Below are positions 1-12,725 of a stretch of 33,582 nucleotides of DNA, one piece after another. The stretch is taken from assembly GCA_026392415.1 (NCBI GenBank), contig JAPLCC010000035.1, forward strand, positions 1 through 33,582, given 5' to 3'. A program made the position numbers and the translations under genes. How positions within the stretch are numbered: the stretch's first letter is position 1; each line of letters starts with the position of its first letter. The notes beneath the pieces were generated by a model. That model saw only the letters and a program-made list of their open reading frames with translations, was not told the DNA's origin and did not search any database. The DNA is from Propionibacteriales bacterium (GTDB lineage: Bacteria; Actinomycetota; Actinomycetes; Propionibacteriales; Nocardioidaceae).

Positions 1-36
1 ACCGTGGACGGTCAGCCGCGCACTACCGTGAGACAT

Positions 37-93
37 GGAACCTCCGGGTGGTGGAGCGGGCCTTCGACAAGCCACACCCCACCCGGAGGTTCC
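37..93. terminator. 15-bp perfect inverted repeat, probable terminator of an upstream gene
   Basis: The arms at 37-51 and 79-93 are perfect complements (GGAACCTCCGGGTGG and its reverse complement) around a 27-nt loop. There is no T-run, which is common for actinobacterial terminators. One reading frame upstream closes with TGA at 29-31, just before the hairpin. This would fit the tail of a gene outside the window; an rne/rng-type RNase gene often precedes rplU in this group, but too little is visible to name it. Apart from this hairpin and the promoter at 169-197, I see nothing else in 1-294. Confidence 0.55.
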
Positions 94-168
94 TCCTACG
101 TCAACGGTGATGCGCTGCTACCAACCTCATGGCCGGGTACAGCTAGCAGGACGGGCGGGTCCATCGTT

Positions 169-197
169 TTGGTGGATGCCGGCCCGAACCGTAGTAT
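169..197 (+). promoter_or_regulatory. Predicted promoter for rplU-rpmA
   Basis: A -35-like TTGGTG (169-174) and a -10-like TAGTAT (192-197) are separated by 17 bp. This predicts a start near 204 and a leader of about 90 nt before rplU. The box sequences are seen directly; promoter activity is inferred. Confidence 0.5.
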
Positions 198-294
198 TGA
201 CCGTCGGTGCGCCGCAGGTGCGCCGTTCTGCTGGCGCCCGGCTCTTCGCTGTGTGTGCCGCAGACCCGAACGTTGACGTGAGAAGGAGCCCGCG

Positions 295-600
295 GTGGTG
301 TACGCGATCGTGCGCGCAGGCGCGAAGCAGGAAAAGGTCGAGGTCGGCGACGTCTTCGAGATCGACAAGTGCGCTACGCCTGTCGGCGACACCCTCACCC
401 TGCCGGTGGTTCTCGCCGTCGACGGTGAGACCGTGACCAGCACTGGCCTCGAGAAGGCGTCGGTGACGGTTGAGGTCCTCGGTGCCACCAAGGGTCCGAA
501 GATCATCATCCAGAAGTACAAGAACAAGACCGGCTACAAGAAGCGCCAGGGTCACCGCCAGAAGTACACCCAGGTCAAGGTCACCGACATCTCGCTCTGA
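295..600 (+). CDS. rplU: 50S ribosomal protein L21
   Basis: L21 is a structural protein of the large ribosomal subunit that binds 23S rRNA. The 101-residue length is normal for the family. It opens [19 protein letters not shown], the typical L21 N-terminus, and ends in the basic segment with [12 protein letters not shown] that contacts rRNA. The start is GTG 295, with AGAAGGAG at 281-288 as ribosome binding site; GTG 298 is an equally possible start one codon later. rpmA follows after 48 nt, the near-universal L21-L27 pairing. Confidence 0.97.
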   Translation: MVYAIVRAGAKQEKVEVGDVFEIDKCATPVGDTLTLPVVLAVDGETVTSTGLEKASVTVEVLGATKGPKIIIQKYKNKTGYKKRQGHRQKYTQVKVTDISL

Positions 601-648
601 GCTGGGCCCCGGACGGGTTCTCCTCACTTCTTCAAGAAGGACTGAAAC

Positions 649-903
649 ATGGCACACAAGAAGGGCGCAGCGTCCACCAAGAACGGGCGCGACTCCAACG
701 CTCAGCGCCTCGGCGTGAAGCGCTTCGGCGGCCAGGTCGTCAGCGCCGGCGAGATCATCGTCCGCCAGCGTGGCACCCACTTCCACCCCGGCTCCGGTGT
801 GGGACGCGGCGGCGACGACACGCTGTTCGCGCTCATCCCCGGTGCCGTCGAGTTCGGCAAGAAGCGTGGCCGCAAGGTCATCAACATCGTTCCGGGTGAA
901 TGA
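649..903 (+). CDS. rpmA: 50S ribosomal protein L27
   Basis: L27 is a large-subunit protein whose N-terminal tail reaches the peptidyl-transferase centre. The 84-residue protein starts [16 protein letters not shown], the family signature, and has the conserved [17 protein letters not shown] core. There is no N-terminal extension before AHKKG, so the processed form known from Firmicutes is not expected. AGAAGGA at 635-641 is the ribosome binding site. It lies between rplU and a hairpin terminator at 929-964. Confidence 0.98.
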   Translation: MAHKKGAASTKNGRDSNAQRLGVKRFGGQVVSAGEIIVRQRGTHFHPGSGVGRGGDDTLFALIPGAVEFGKKRGRKVINIVPGE

Positions 904-928
904 GCTGACGCTCATCTCCTGAGTTCTT

Positions 929-964
929 CGAAGGGCGTCCCACTTCCGAGTTGGGCGCCCTTCG
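929..964 (+). terminator. Hairpin terminator between rpmA and obg
   Basis: CGAAGGGCG (929-937) pairs with CGCCCTTCG (956-964). After a one-base bulge at T938, CCCA (939-942) pairs with TGGG (952-955). A T-rich but interrupted tract follows. The position between rpmA and obg suggests partial termination that separates ribosomal-protein mRNA from the obg transcript. Confidence 0.65.
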
Positions 965-991
965 TTCATTTCCTCCTGAAAGACTGATCCC

Positions 992-2554
992 ATGGCTGTT
1001 CCCACCTTCGTCGACCGGGTGACGCTGACTGTCGCTGCCGGTCGGGGCGGTCACGGGGTCGCGTCCGTCCACCGTGAGAAGTTCAAGCCGCTCGGCGGCC
1101 CCGACGGCGGCAACGGCGGGCCCGGCGGCTCGATCATCCTGCGCGTCGACCCCGATGTCACCACGCTGCTGGAGTACCACCACAGCTCGAAGCGGCAGGC
1201 CGAGCACGGCGGTCACGGGGCCGGCGACCACAAGAACGGCTCGCACGGCGCCGACATGATCCTGAAGGTGCCGGACGGCACCGTCGTGAAGCGGAAGAAC
1301 GGCGAGGTCATCGCCGACCTGATCGGTGCCGGCACCGAGGTCGTCGTGGCCGAAGGTGGCCACGGCGGGCTCGGCAACGCCTCGCTGGCGTCGAAGTCGC
1401 GCAAGGCCCCCGGTTTCGCGCTGCTCGGCGAGCCCGGCGACGAGCTCGAGGTCGTCCTCGAGCTCAAGGTCGTCGCCGACGTGGGGCTGGTGGGCTTCCC
1501 CAGCGCCGGCAAGTCCAGTGTGATCGCGTCGATCTCGCGGGCCAGGCCCAAGATCGCCGACTACCCGTTCACCACCCTGGTCCCCAACCTCGGCGTCGTC
1601 ACGGCCGGTGACTTCACCTTCACCGTCGCCGACGTGCCCGGTCTGATCGAGGGCGCCGCGGAGGGCCGCGGCCTCGGTCACGACTTCCTGCGCCACATCG
1701 AGCGCTGCGCTGCGCTGGTTCACGTGCTCGACACGGCCACCATGGAGCCGGGTCGCAACCCGGTCGACGACCTCGACGTGATCGAGGACGAGCTGCGGCG
1801 CTACGGCGGTCTCGAGGACCGTCCGCGCCTGATCGCCCTCAACAAGGTCGACGTGCCCGACGGTCGTGGCATTGCCGAGATGGTCGTCGAAGACCTCCGT
1901 GCGCGTGGCCACCGTGTCTTCGAGATCTCCGCCATGTCCGGCGAGGGCACCCGCGAGCTCATCTTCGCGATGGCCGAGATCGTCCAGGAGGCCCGCAAGG
2001 CCAAGCAGGCCGAGATCCCGGCCCGGATCGTCGTACGCCCGAAGGCGGTCGACGACGACGGCTTCAAGATCACCTCCACGAAGGCCGGCTGGCGCGTGGT
2101 GGGCAAGAAGCCCGAGCGCTGGGTGCGGCAGACCAACTTCAGCAACGACGAAGCCGTCGGCTACCTCGCCGACCGGCTCAACCGGCTCGGCGTCGAGACC
2201 CGCCTGCTCCAGCTGGGAGCCGAGGCCGGCGACTCCGTGTTGATCGGTCCCACGGACGACTCCGTCGTGTTCGAGTTCAAGCCCGGTGTCGACGCCGGTG
2301 CCGAGAACCTCTCCCGACGCGGCGAGGACGATCGCTTCCAGGACGACCGCCAGGCGGCCATCCGTCGTCGCGAGATCCAGGCCAAGCTCGGTGAGCGGGC
2401 GGAGGGCGAGACTCGCGCCGACGTGGCGCGCCGCATCGACCAGCCCGAGGTCTACGGACCCGTGTCCTACGAGATCGGCTCGAAGGAGGACCCGGACGCT
2501 GCTCCGGCCGCGATCGATGACGACGCGTGGCTCGAGGACGATCCCGGTGAGTGA
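992..2554 (+). CDS. obgE: Obg-family GTPase (ribosome assembly, stress response)
   Basis: This essential GTPase works on large-subunit maturation and stringent/stress control. The glycine-rich Obg fold fills roughly residues 1-158, with many GG repeats such as GRGGHGV and [10 protein letters not shown]. The G domain begins with P-loop GFPSAGKSS at residue 168, followed by switch [11 protein letters not shown] and NKVD for guanine specificity. The C-terminal part is the OCT domain (about 345-430) plus an acidic tail, giving 520 residues, usual for actinobacterial Obg. The ATG at 992 has only a weak ribosome binding site (GAAAG near 978). Its stop overlaps the proB start. Confidence 0.97.
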   Translation: MAVPTFVDRVTLTVAAGRGGHGVASVHREKFKPLGGPDGGNGGPGGSIILRVDPDVTTLLEYHHSSKRQAEHGGHGAGDHKNGSHGADMILKVPDGTVVKRKNGEVIADLIGAGTEVVVAEGGHGGLGNASLASKSRKAPGFALLGEPGDELEVVLELKVVADVGLVGFPSAGKSSVIASISRARPKIADYPFTTLVPNLGVVTAGDFTFTVADVPGLIEGAAEGRGLGHDFLRHIERCAALVHVLDTATMEPGRNPVDDLDVIEDELRRYGGLEDRPRLIALNKVDVPDGRGIAEMVVEDLRARGHRVFEISAMSGEGTRELIFAMAEIVQEARKAKQAEIPARIVVRPKAVDDDGFKITSTKAGWRVVGKKPERWVRQTNFSNDEAVGYLADRLNRLGVETRLLQLGAEAGDSVLIGPTDDSVVFEFKPGVDAGAENLSRRGEDDRFQDDRQAAIRRREIQAKLGERAEGETRADVARRIDQPEVYGPVSYEIGSKEDPDAAPAAIDDDAWLEDDPGE

Positions 2555-3671
2555 GGCAACCGCCCGTGAGGTGGTGACCGGCGCCCGCCGGATCGTCATC
2601 AAGATCGGTTCGTCCTCCCTGACCACCGCTGCTGGTGGTCTCGACCCCGAACGAGTCAGTTCGCTGGTCGACGTCGTCGCATCGGTCCGCGCCCGAGGTG
2701 CCGAGGTCGTGCTCGTCTCCTCCGGCGCGATCGCCGCCGGCCTCGCACCCCTCGGCCTGAGCAAGCGCCCCCGTGGCCTCGCGGCCCAGCAGGCGGCTGC
2801 CTCGGTGGGGCAGGGCATCCTCGTCCACCGCTACACCGAGGAGCTCGCCCGGCACGGCCTCACCGCCGGCCAGGTGCTGCTGACCCTCGACGACGTGACC
2901 CGTCGCGCGCACTACCGCAACGCGCACCAGACCTTTGCCAAGCTGCTCGAGCTCGGCGTGATCCCGATCGTCAACGAGAACGACACGGTCGCGACCAGCG
3001 AGATCCGTTTCGGTGACAACGACCGGCTGGCCGCGCTGGTCGCCCACCTGGTCCACGCCGACCTGCTGGTGCTGCTCTCCGACGTCGACGGCCTGTACGA
3101 CGGACCGCCGAGCCGGCCCGGCGCCCGGCTGATCCCGGACGTGCGCAGCGATGACGACCTCGCGGACATCACCGTCGGATCCGTGGGCGCGGCGGGTGTC
3201 GGTACGGGCGGCATGGTCACCAAGGTCGACGCCGCTGCGATTGCGACCGGCTCGGGCATCCCTGTCGTGCTCACCTCGGCCGACGGTGCCGCGGCGGCGC
3301 TGGCAGGCGACCCGGTCGGCACCCTCTTCCATGCGACCGGCAGGCGTCGCCCGATCCGCCTGCTCTGGCTGCGCCACGCGACCGAGGCCAAGGGCGGCCT
3401 GGTCCTCGATGCCGGCGCGGTGCGGGCCGTCGTCGACCGACGCGCCTCACTGCTTGCGGCCGGCATCACCGGCGTCCGGGGCGACTTCGTCGCGGGTGAC
3501 CCGGTCGACGTACTCGACCCGGAGGGCGCCGTCGTCGGCCGCGGTCTGGTCAACTTCGACGCCACCGAGCTCCCGAACCTGCTCGGGCGCTCGTCGAAGG
3601 ACCTCAAGCAGGAGCTCGGTGCTGCCTACGAGCGCGAGGTCATCCACCGTGACGACCTCGTGATCCTCTGA
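2547..3671 (+). CDS. proB: Glutamate 5-kinase
   Basis: ProB phosphorylates glutamate in the first step of proline synthesis. The protein has 374 residues when started at GTG 2547, which overlaps the obg stop by 8 nt; a longer reading frame open to the left runs inside obg and is not credible. The amino-acid kinase domain shows [12 protein letters not shown] near the start, SSGAIAAGL and NENDTV. A C-terminal PUA domain (about 290-365) is present, as in full-length ProB. The usual partner proA is not beside it. obg-proB translational coupling is likely. Confidence 0.95.
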   Translation: MSEATAREVVTGARRIVIKIGSSSLTTAAGGLDPERVSSLVDVVASVRARGAEVVLVSSGAIAAGLAPLGLSKRPRGLAAQQAAASVGQGILVHRYTEELARHGLTAGQVLLTLDDVTRRAHYRNAHQTFAKLLELGVIPIVNENDTVATSEIRFGDNDRLAALVAHLVHADLLVLLSDVDGLYDGPPSRPGARLIPDVRSDDDLADITVGSVGAAGVGTGGMVTKVDAAAIATGSGIPVVLTSADGAAAALAGDPVGTLFHATGRRRPIRLLWLRHATEAKGGLVLDAGAVRAVVDRRASLLAAGITGVRGDFVAGDPVDVLDPEGAVVGRGLVNFDATELPNLLGRSSKDLKQELGAAYEREVIHRDDLVIL

Positions 3672-3696
3672 GCGACCCGCGTACGCTGGGAACGAC

Positions 3697-4872
3697 ATGA
3701 ACGACGCCCCGACGGTCTACCTCGACCACGCCGCGACGACGCCGATGACCGACGTCGCGATCGAGGCATTGACAGCGGGGCTCCGTGAGGTCGGCAACGC
3801 GAGTTCCCTGCACGCCTCCGGGCGCCGTGCGCGGCGCATCGTGGAGGAATCGCGCGAGACGATCGCGCAGGCGCTCAACTGTCGTCCGGGTGAGGTGGTC
3901 TTCACCTCCGGTGGCACCGAGGCCGACAACCTCGCCGTGAAGGGCCTGTACTGGTCGCGTCGCGGTGGGGACCCGCGTCGGCTCCGCATCCTCGCGTCCG
4001 CCGTTGAGCACCACGCGGTGCTGGATCCGTTGGAGTGGCTCGAGGAGCACGAGGGCGCGGCCGTCAACCTGTTGCCGGTCGACCACCTCGGACGGCTCTC
4101 CCTCGACGGTCTCCGCGCGGCCATCGAGCTCGAACCGACCTCGGTCGCCGCGATCACCGTGATGTGGGCCAACAACGAGGTCGGCACCCTCCAGCCGATC
4201 GACGAGGTCGTCGCGCTCGCTGCTGCCCACGGCATCCCCGTGCACACCGACGCGGTCCAGGCGATCGGTGCGGTGCCCGTCGACTTCGCTGCGTCCGGCG
4301 TCGATGCGCTCTCGGTCTCCGGCCACAAGGTCGGCGGCCCGCAGGGTGTGGGCGCTCTCGTCGTACGCCGTGAGGTCGCCCTGACCCCGTTGCTGCACGG
4401 TGGTGGCCAGGAGCGCGACGTCCGCAGTGGCACCCTCGACGTCCCCGCGATCGCCGGCTTCGCCGCTGCCGTCGAGGTCGCCGTGAAGAACCAGGCCGAC
4501 AACGCCGCCCGGCTCTCCGTCCTGCGCGACGAGCTCGTCGCCGCCGTACGACGCCAGGTGCCGGACGTCGTCCTCAACGGTGACCCGCGCGGTCGCCTGC
4601 CCGGCAACGTGCACCTCGGCTTCCCGGGGTGCGAGGGCGATTCGCTGTTGATGCTGCTCGATGCCCGCGGGATCGAGTGCTCCACCGGATCGGCGTGCTC
4701 GGCGGGCGTACCCCAGCCCTCCCACGTGCTGCTCGCCATGGGTCGGGCGCCCGACGATGCTCGCAGCTCGTTGCGGTTCAGCCTCGGGCACACCAGCACC
4801 TCTGCCGACATCGAGGCCGTCGCGGCCGCGATCGCTCCCTGCGTGGAGCGGGCCCGCGCGGCCCGTGCGTGA
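3697..4872 (+). CDS. iscS: Cysteine desulfurase (IscS/NifS class)
   Basis: This PLP enzyme removes sulfur from cysteine as a persulfide for tRNA thiolation and Fe-S cluster building. The 391 residues begin VYLDHAATTPM. The PLP lysine is in SGHKVGGPQG (K211), the conserved histidine pair in VEHHAVLDP is at 105-106, and the catalytic cysteine lies in STGSACSAG (C334). A TACGCT box at 3682-3687 sits 9 nt before ATG 3697 and no clear ribosome binding site is present, so a very short leader is possible. mnmA, its likely sulfur acceptor, follows 21 nt downstream. Confidence 0.95.
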   Translation: MNDAPTVYLDHAATTPMTDVAIEALTAGLREVGNASSLHASGRRARRIVEESRETIAQALNCRPGEVVFTSGGTEADNLAVKGLYWSRRGGDPRRLRILASAVEHHAVLDPLEWLEEHEGAAVNLLPVDHLGRLSLDGLRAAIELEPTSVAAITVMWANNEVGTLQPIDEVVALAAAHGIPVHTDAVQAIGAVPVDFAASGVDALSVSGHKVGGPQGVGALVVRREVALTPLLHGGGQERDVRSGTLDVPAIAGFAAAVEVAVKNQADNAARLSVLRDELVAAVRRQVPDVVLNGDPRGRLPGNVHLGFPGCEGDSLLMLLDARGIECSTGSACSAGVPQPSHVLLAMGRAPDDARSSLRFSLGHTSTSADIEAVAAAIAPCVERARAARA

Positions 4873-4893
4873 GCGGTCGGAGGTGAGCTCACG

Positions 4894-6006
4894 ATGAAGG
4901 TCGTTGCTGCCATGTCCGGCGGCGTTGACTCCGCGGTCGCAGCCGCACGCGCGGCGGAGGCCGGCCACGACGTCACCGGCATCCACCTCGCGCTGTCACG
5001 CAACCCGAAGTCGTACCGCTCGGGCGCTCGCGGCTGCTGCACCATCGAGGACGCCAACGACGCGCGTCGGGCGGCCGACGTCATCGGCATCCCGTTCTAC
5101 GTCTGGGACCTCTCCGACCGGTTCCACACCGACGTGGTCGAGAACTTCATGGACACCTATGCAGCGGGGGAGACGCCCAATCCCTGCCTGCGTTGCAACG
5201 AGAAGATCAAGTTCGCCGCCGTCCTCGACCGCGCGCTCGCCCTCGGGTTCGACGCGGTCGCGACGGGTCACTACGCGAGCGTCGTCACGAAGGACGAGGG
5301 GGTCGAGCTGCATCGCGCGGTCGACAACGCGAAGGACCAGTCCTACGTCCTGGGTGTCCTCGACGAGCAGCAGCTGCGCCACTCGATCTTTCCGCTCGGC
5401 GACACCACGAAGGACGTCGTGCGCCTCGAGGCCGCCCGTCGCGGACTGCTCGTCGCCGACAAGCCCGACAGCCACGACATCTGCTTCGTCGCCGACGGCG
5501 ACAACGCCGGCTGGCTGCGCGAGAAGCTGGGCGACCGCGCCCCGAACCACGGTGGCGAGATCCGCGACGAGGCGACCGGTGAGGTGCTCGGTCACCACGA
5601 GGGCACGTTCGGGTTCACCATCGGGCAGCGCAAGGGGCTCCGCCTCGGCACGCCCGCGGCCGATGGCCGCCCCCGCTTCGTGCTCGACATCGAGCCCGTC
5701 TCCGGCACCGTGACCGTCGGCCCGCGCGAACGGCTCGCCGTCGACCGCGTCGAGGGCGACCGGCTGCGTTGGTGCGGCACACCTCTCACGCCCGGCACCG
5801 TCCTCGACGGCGACCGTGTGACCGTTCAGCTCCGGGCGCACGGGGCCGAGCACCGCGCCGTCGTGCGGGTGGGTGAGGACCGGTTCGAGATCGACCTGAT
5901 CGACGTCGCCGAGGGCATTGCCCCCGGCCAGGCCGCCGTCGTGTACGACGGCACGCGGGTCGTCGGTTCGGCGACGATCACCGCGACCCAACGAGTCCCC
6001 GCGTGA
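4894..6006 (+). CDS. mnmA: tRNA-specific 2-thiouridylase MnmA
   Basis: MnmA adds sulfur to U34 of tRNAs for Lys, Glu and Gln, using ATP and a persulfide relay. The 370-residue protein has the PP-loop [11 protein letters not shown] at residues 8-18, the first catalytic cysteine in NPCLRCNEK (C98), TGHYAS, and the second cysteine in HDICFVADG (C197). The C-terminal beta-barrel is present. A strong ribosome binding site, GGAGGTGAG (4879-4887), precedes ATG 4894. The upstream cysteine desulfurase is the natural sulfur donor. The stop overlaps the next gene by 4 nt (GTGA). Confidence 0.96.
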   Translation: MKVVAAMSGGVDSAVAAARAAEAGHDVTGIHLALSRNPKSYRSGARGCCTIEDANDARRAADVIGIPFYVWDLSDRFHTDVVENFMDTYAAGETPNPCLRCNEKIKFAAVLDRALALGFDAVATGHYASVVTKDEGVELHRAVDNAKDQSYVLGVLDEQQLRHSIFPLGDTTKDVVRLEAARRGLLVADKPDSHDICFVADGDNAGWLREKLGDRAPNHGGEIRDEATGEVLGHHEGTFGFTIGQRKGLRLGTPAADGRPRFVLDIEPVSGTVTVGPRERLAVDRVEGDRLRWCGTPLTPGTVLDGDRVTVQLRAHGAEHRAVVRVGEDRFEIDLIDVAEGIAPGQAAVVYDGTRVVGSATITATQRVPA

Positions 6007-7013
6007 CGCGGGCGACCGCGATCGGCTCCTTCCCGGGCGAGACCCAGCGGGACTTCGACGAAGCCGTGGCACTGGTCCTCGGCGAGTTGGCCGGCGACGA
6101 GCACGGCCTGCCGTTCCTGCCCGAGGTCCCTGGTCGGGGCGCGCCGGAGGGGATGATCGGCCGGACCCTCGGACTGGTCACCGGCCTCGACGCCGACCTC
6201 CAGCCGAGCGGTTGGCGGCTGACCGGCAGCAGCGGTGCGCCGGCGATCGACCAGCGCCGCGCGCGCAGCCAGGTCGCCCAGGACCTCGACGGCCTGGAGG
6301 AGCGCGCGTCCGGCCACACCGGGCCGTTCAAGGTGCAGGTGACCGGTCCATGGACCCTCGCCGCGAGCGTCGAGCGCCCGCGCGGCGACAAGATTCTCGC
6401 CGACCACGGGGGCCGACGGGAGCTGGCGCAGGCGCTGGCCGAGGCCGTGACCGACCACCTCGCCGACGTACGACGCCGCCTGCCGGCCGCGACCCAGTTG
6501 ATCCTGCAGGTCGACGAGCCGGCCCTGCCCGCGGTGCTGGCGGCCGCCGTACCGACGGCCTCAGGGTTCAGTCGACACCGCGCCATCCACCCGCCGGAGG
6601 CCAGCCAAGCACTCGAGTGGGTGCTCGCGGCCGCGGCCGATGCCGGGGCGACGCCGTGGGTCCACTGCTGCGCGCCCGACGTGCCGATCGGCCTGCTGCG
6701 TGGGGCGGGTGCGCGCGGCGTCATGGTCGACCTGGGCCTGCTGGACGCCACCGGGCACGACGCTGCGGGCGAGGCGCTGGAGGCCGGCGACACCATCGCC
6801 CTCGGCATCGTTGCGACGACCGACGACGCGGCCGGGGACGCCCCGCTCGTCGAGCGGGTCCGACGGTGGCTGGACATGCTCGGCCTCGATCCCGAGGAGA
6901 TCAGCGGTTCGCTGGTCATCTCACCGGCCTGCGGGCTGGCCGGGGCGACGCAGGAATGGCCGCGTCGCGCGCTCGAGCTCTCGCGCCTGGTGGCGCGTTC
7001 TCTCACCGGCTGA
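6003..7013 (+). CDS. MetE-core (cobalamin-independent methionine synthase C-domain) family protein
   Basis: The 336-residue protein matches only the catalytic C-terminal barrel of MetE-type methionine synthase. It opens [14 protein letters not shown]. It keeps putative zinc ligands: H221-x-C223 in WVHCCAPD and C310 in ISPACGLAG, equivalent to the HxC and distal Cys of MetE. The N-terminal half of classical MetE is missing, so folate-dependent activity is doubtful. The order mnmA then this gene then ligA resembles the M. tuberculosis Rv3015c area. GTG 6003 overlaps the mnmA stop, so translation is coupled. The substrate is unknown; a methyl or alkyl transfer to a thiol is an inference from the family. 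Confidence 0.8.
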   Translation: MTRATAIGSFPGETQRDFDEAVALVLGELAGDEHGLPFLPEVPGRGAPEGMIGRTLGLVTGLDADLQPSGWRLTGSSGAPAIDQRRARSQVAQDLDGLEERASGHTGPFKVQVTGPWTLAASVERPRGDKILADHGGRRELAQALAEAVTDHLADVRRRLPAATQLILQVDEPALPAVLAAAVPTASGFSRHRAIHPPEASQALEWVLAAAADAGATPWVHCCAPDVPIGLLRGAGARGVMVDLGLLDATGHDAAGEALEAGDTIALGIVATTDDAAGDAPLVERVRRWLDMLGLDPEEISGSLVISPACGLAGATQEWPRRALELSRLVARSLTG

Positions 7014-7024
7014 GCAACAAACGA

Positions 7025-7057
7025 CGAAGCCCGCCGGAGATCATCCGACGGGCTTCG
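7025..7057. terminator. Bidirectional hairpin terminator
   Basis: The arms CGAAGCCCGCCGG (7025-7037) and CCGACGGGCTTCG (7045-7057) pair over 13 bp with a single mismatch and a 7-nt loop. It lies between the ends of the MetE-like gene (+) and the exporter gene (-), so it can serve both. Confidence 0.85.
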
Positions 7058-7069
7058 CTGTGGGGGGTG

Positions 7070-8704
7070 TCAGCCGACGTGAACGCCTTCGGGGGCATCC
7101 GTCGCCAGCTCGGTGTGCTTGACGTCCAGGAACGTCCAGATCACGGCCGATGCAGCGAGCATCAGGATCGAGGCGGCCAGGAAGGCATGGGTGGCGCCCT
7201 CCGGGAAGCTCGAGCTGAAGATGGCTGCCTGGAGGAAGGACGGGTCGGCCTGTCCGCCGTTGGCGCCGATCGCATCGGCCATCGGGCCGGCCACGTCGGA
7301 CGCCTGCTTGTTGGTGAAGTGGAGCGCCACCGTGCTCAGCGTCGCGAGACCGATCGCGCCACCGACCTGCTGCATGGTGTTGAGCACGCCGGACCCGATG
7401 CCGGAGTCCTCCGCCCGCACGTGGTGCACCGCGGTGAGGGTGAGCGGCACGAAGACCAGGCCCATGCCGACGGCCATCATGATGATGAAGGGGAAGATGT
7501 GCGTCCAGTAGTTGACGTCAGCGCCACCGTCGGCCAGCGCGGAGAGCACCGCCTTCGGGGACTCGTCGATCGGGATGCGCGAGAACATGAACAGTGCCGT
7601 TGCGGCCAGCAGGGTTCCGGTGCCGGCGAGGAAGCGCGGGTCGACCCTGGAGATCAGGTTCGACGAGAGCGCGGCGCCGATCACGATGCCGAAGGAGAAC
7701 GGCAAGAACGCGAAGCCGGCCTCGAGCGAGCTGAAGCCCATGATCTGCTGGATGAACAGGCTGAGGAAGAAGAACATCGAGAACATCGCAGCGGGGGCGA
7801 TCATCATGGCCGCGAAGCTGGTGGCCCGGGTGCGGTTGGCGAAGATCCGGACCGGCAGCAGCGGGTGCTCGACCCGCGACTCGATGAACGCGAACCCGGC
7901 GAGCAGGGCGACGCCGGCCACGAGCGGAATGATCGTCTGGGGGTCGTCCCAGCCGTAGGCCTCCTCGCCTGCACGGGACAGGCCGAAGACGATGCCGAGC
8001 AGGCCGAGCGTTCCGGTGATGGCGCCGGGGATGTCCATCTGTCCCGGGTGCGACTCGGACTCGGTGAGCACGCGCGGCACCATGAACGCGGCGATCAGGC
8101 CGATCGGCACGTTGATCAGGAACGTCATCCGCCAGCCCTCGACGTCGAGCCCGACGAACGAGTCCAGCCCGGTGAGCCAGCCGCCGAGGATCAGGCCGAT
8201 CGCCGCGCCGACACCCGACATCGTGGCGTAGGCAGCCATGGCCTTGTTGCGGGCCGGACCTGCCGGGAAGGTGGTGGTGATCAGCGCGAGGGCAGCCGGC
8301 GCAGCCATGGCGGCACCGACACCCTGCAGCGCACGGGAGGCGAGCAGCATGGCCTCGTTGGTGGCCAGGCCGCCGAGGGCCGAGGCCACGGCGAAGGTCG
8401 CGAGCCCGATCATGAACAGCTTGCGGCGGCCGTAGAGGTCACCGAGGCGGCCGCCGAGGAGCAGCAGGCCACCGAAGGCGAGCGCGTAGCCGGTGACGAT
8501 CCAGGTCAGGTTGGCCTGGGAGATGTCCAGGTCCTGACCGATGAAGGGCAGGGCGATGTTGGCGATGGTGGAGTCGAGCACCACCATCAGCTGGGCGGTG
8601 AGGATGAGCACGAGCGCGAGGCCGGCGTGCTTGCTGGGAGTGGAGACCTCGGCCTCTGCGGACGAGGTCGTCCCCGCAGGGTCGAGTGATTCGACGTCGG
8701 TCAT
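7070..8704 (-). CDS. DHA2-family MFS drug exporter (EmrB/QacA type, about 14 TM)
   Basis: This is a predicted proton-driven efflux pump of the inner membrane. The 544 residues show a short charged N-terminus, then repeated hydrophobic helices. Motif A appears as GRLGDLYGRRK, the R-containing motif B region as SRALQGVGAAMAAPA, and motif C as GAAIGLILGGW, the antiporter signature. Length and motif order fit 14-helix DHA2 members. AAGGA precedes the ATG at 8704. It lies 37 nt downstream of a tetR gene on the same strand, the usual repressor-pump pair. The substrate cannot be read from the sequence. Confidence 0.9.
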   Translation of the reverse strand: MTDVESLDPAGTTSSAEAEVSTPSKHAGLALVLILTAQLMVVLDSTIANIALPFIGQDLDISQANLTWIVTGYALAFGGLLLLGGRLGDLYGRRKLFMIGLATFAVASALGGLATNEAMLLASRALQGVGAAMAAPAALALITTTFPAGPARNKAMAAYATMSGVGAAIGLILGGWLTGLDSFVGLDVEGWRMTFLINVPIGLIAAFMVPRVLTESESHPGQMDIPGAITGTLGLLGIVFGLSRAGEEAYGWDDPQTIIPLVAGVALLAGFAFIESRVEHPLLPVRIFANRTRATSFAAMMIAPAAMFSMFFFLSLFIQQIMGFSSLEAGFAFLPFSFGIVIGAALSSNLISRVDPRFLAGTGTLLAATALFMFSRIPIDESPKAVLSALADGGADVNYWTHIFPFIIMMAVGMGLVFVPLTLTAVHHVRAEDSGIGSGVLNTMQQVGGAIGLATLSTVALHFTNKQASDVAGPMADAIGANGGQADPSFLQAAIFSSSFPEGATHAFLAASILMLAASAVIWTFLDVKHTELATDAPEGVHVG

Positions 8705-8741
8705 GGGTGATTCCTTCGTGAGGTGGTGATGTGCGTCGGGG

Positions 8742-9350
8742 TCAGCCGCGGGTGGCGGCGGGAAGAATGATCTGGTCGATCACGCGCTCGATCAGGTCCG
8801 GTGTGGGCGGATCGCCGAGCAGGAACATGCGGTGCAGGATGATGCCGGGCAGTGCGGTCGAGAGCAGGTCGATGTCGGCGTCGTCACGCAGCTCGCCACG
8901 ATCGCGGGCCCGCTCGTAGATCTCCCGGCCCACGGCCGCCTTCGGTGCGATGAAGCGGTTGCGGAACTGGTCAGCGAACTCGGCGTCGCGGCCGATGGCC
9001 GTGATCACGCTGCCCAGCAGGTCGGTCTGGTGCTTGTCGGTGAGGCCCCCGCTGCCACAGAAGACCGAGAGCAGGTCTCCGCGCAGGGTGCCGGTGTCCT
9101 CCTTGACGACCAGCGGTGCCTTCTGGGACATCAGCGCATCGATCACCAGCGCGGCCTTGCCGTCCCACTTGCGATAGAGCGTCGCCTTGGACGCCTTGGC
9201 GCGGGACGCCACGGCGTCCATGGTGAGCCGGTCGTAGCCGACCTCCGCGAGAACTTCGAGCGTGGCCTCGAGCAGTTCCTGCTCGCGGTCGCCCTCGACG
9301 CGGGGGCGGGTGCCCGCCTCCGGTGAGGTGGGGCTCGTTCGCGGTGACAT
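8742..9350 (-). CDS. TetR-family transcriptional regulator
   Basis: The 202-residue protein has a Pro/Ser-rich N-terminal tail and a TetR helix-turn-helix at about residues 25-65, ending in SKATLYRKW. The rest is a helical ligand-binding domain. I chose ATG 9350 (MSPRTSP); a longer frame starting at 9437 would translate through the repeated operator-like DNA and is unlikely. It probably represses itself and the exporter downstream through the half-sites at 9384-9428. The ligand is unknown. Confidence 0.9.
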   Translation of the reverse strand: MSPRTSPTSPEAGTRPRVEGDREQELLEATLEVLAEVGYDRLTMDAVASRAKASKATLYRKWDGKAALVIDALMSQKAPLVVKEDTGTLRGDLLSVFCGSGGLTDKHQTDLLGSVITAIGRDAEFADQFRNRFIAPKAAVGREIYERARDRGELRDDADIDLLSTALPGIILHRMFLLGDPPTPDLIERVIDQIILPAATRG

Positions 9351-9382
9351 GGTGCTGGGTGCTCCTGACGGGGTGGAAATGA

Positions 9383-12681
<3,299 letters not shown>

Positions 12682-12725
12682 GCACTACGCTGGAGCGTCT
12701 GGGATCCTCCTCGAAAGGCGCGACG

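Noticed and set aside
205..225. GGTGCGCC repeated directly with a 3-bp gap in the rplU leader
   Set aside because: It is short and not inverted, so it forms no hairpin by itself; I see no match to a known r-protein leader structure.
881..2818. A 645-codon open frame on the - strand opposite obg and proB
   Set aside because: It is antisense to two conserved genes, has a low-complexity composition and no family match by eye.
5918..8689. A 923-codon open frame on the + strand across mnmA, the MetE-like gene and the exporter
   Set aside because: It overlaps three well-supported genes in other frames, is extremely Arg/Gly/Pro-rich and has no recognisable domain. Long shadow frames are expected in GC-rich DNA.
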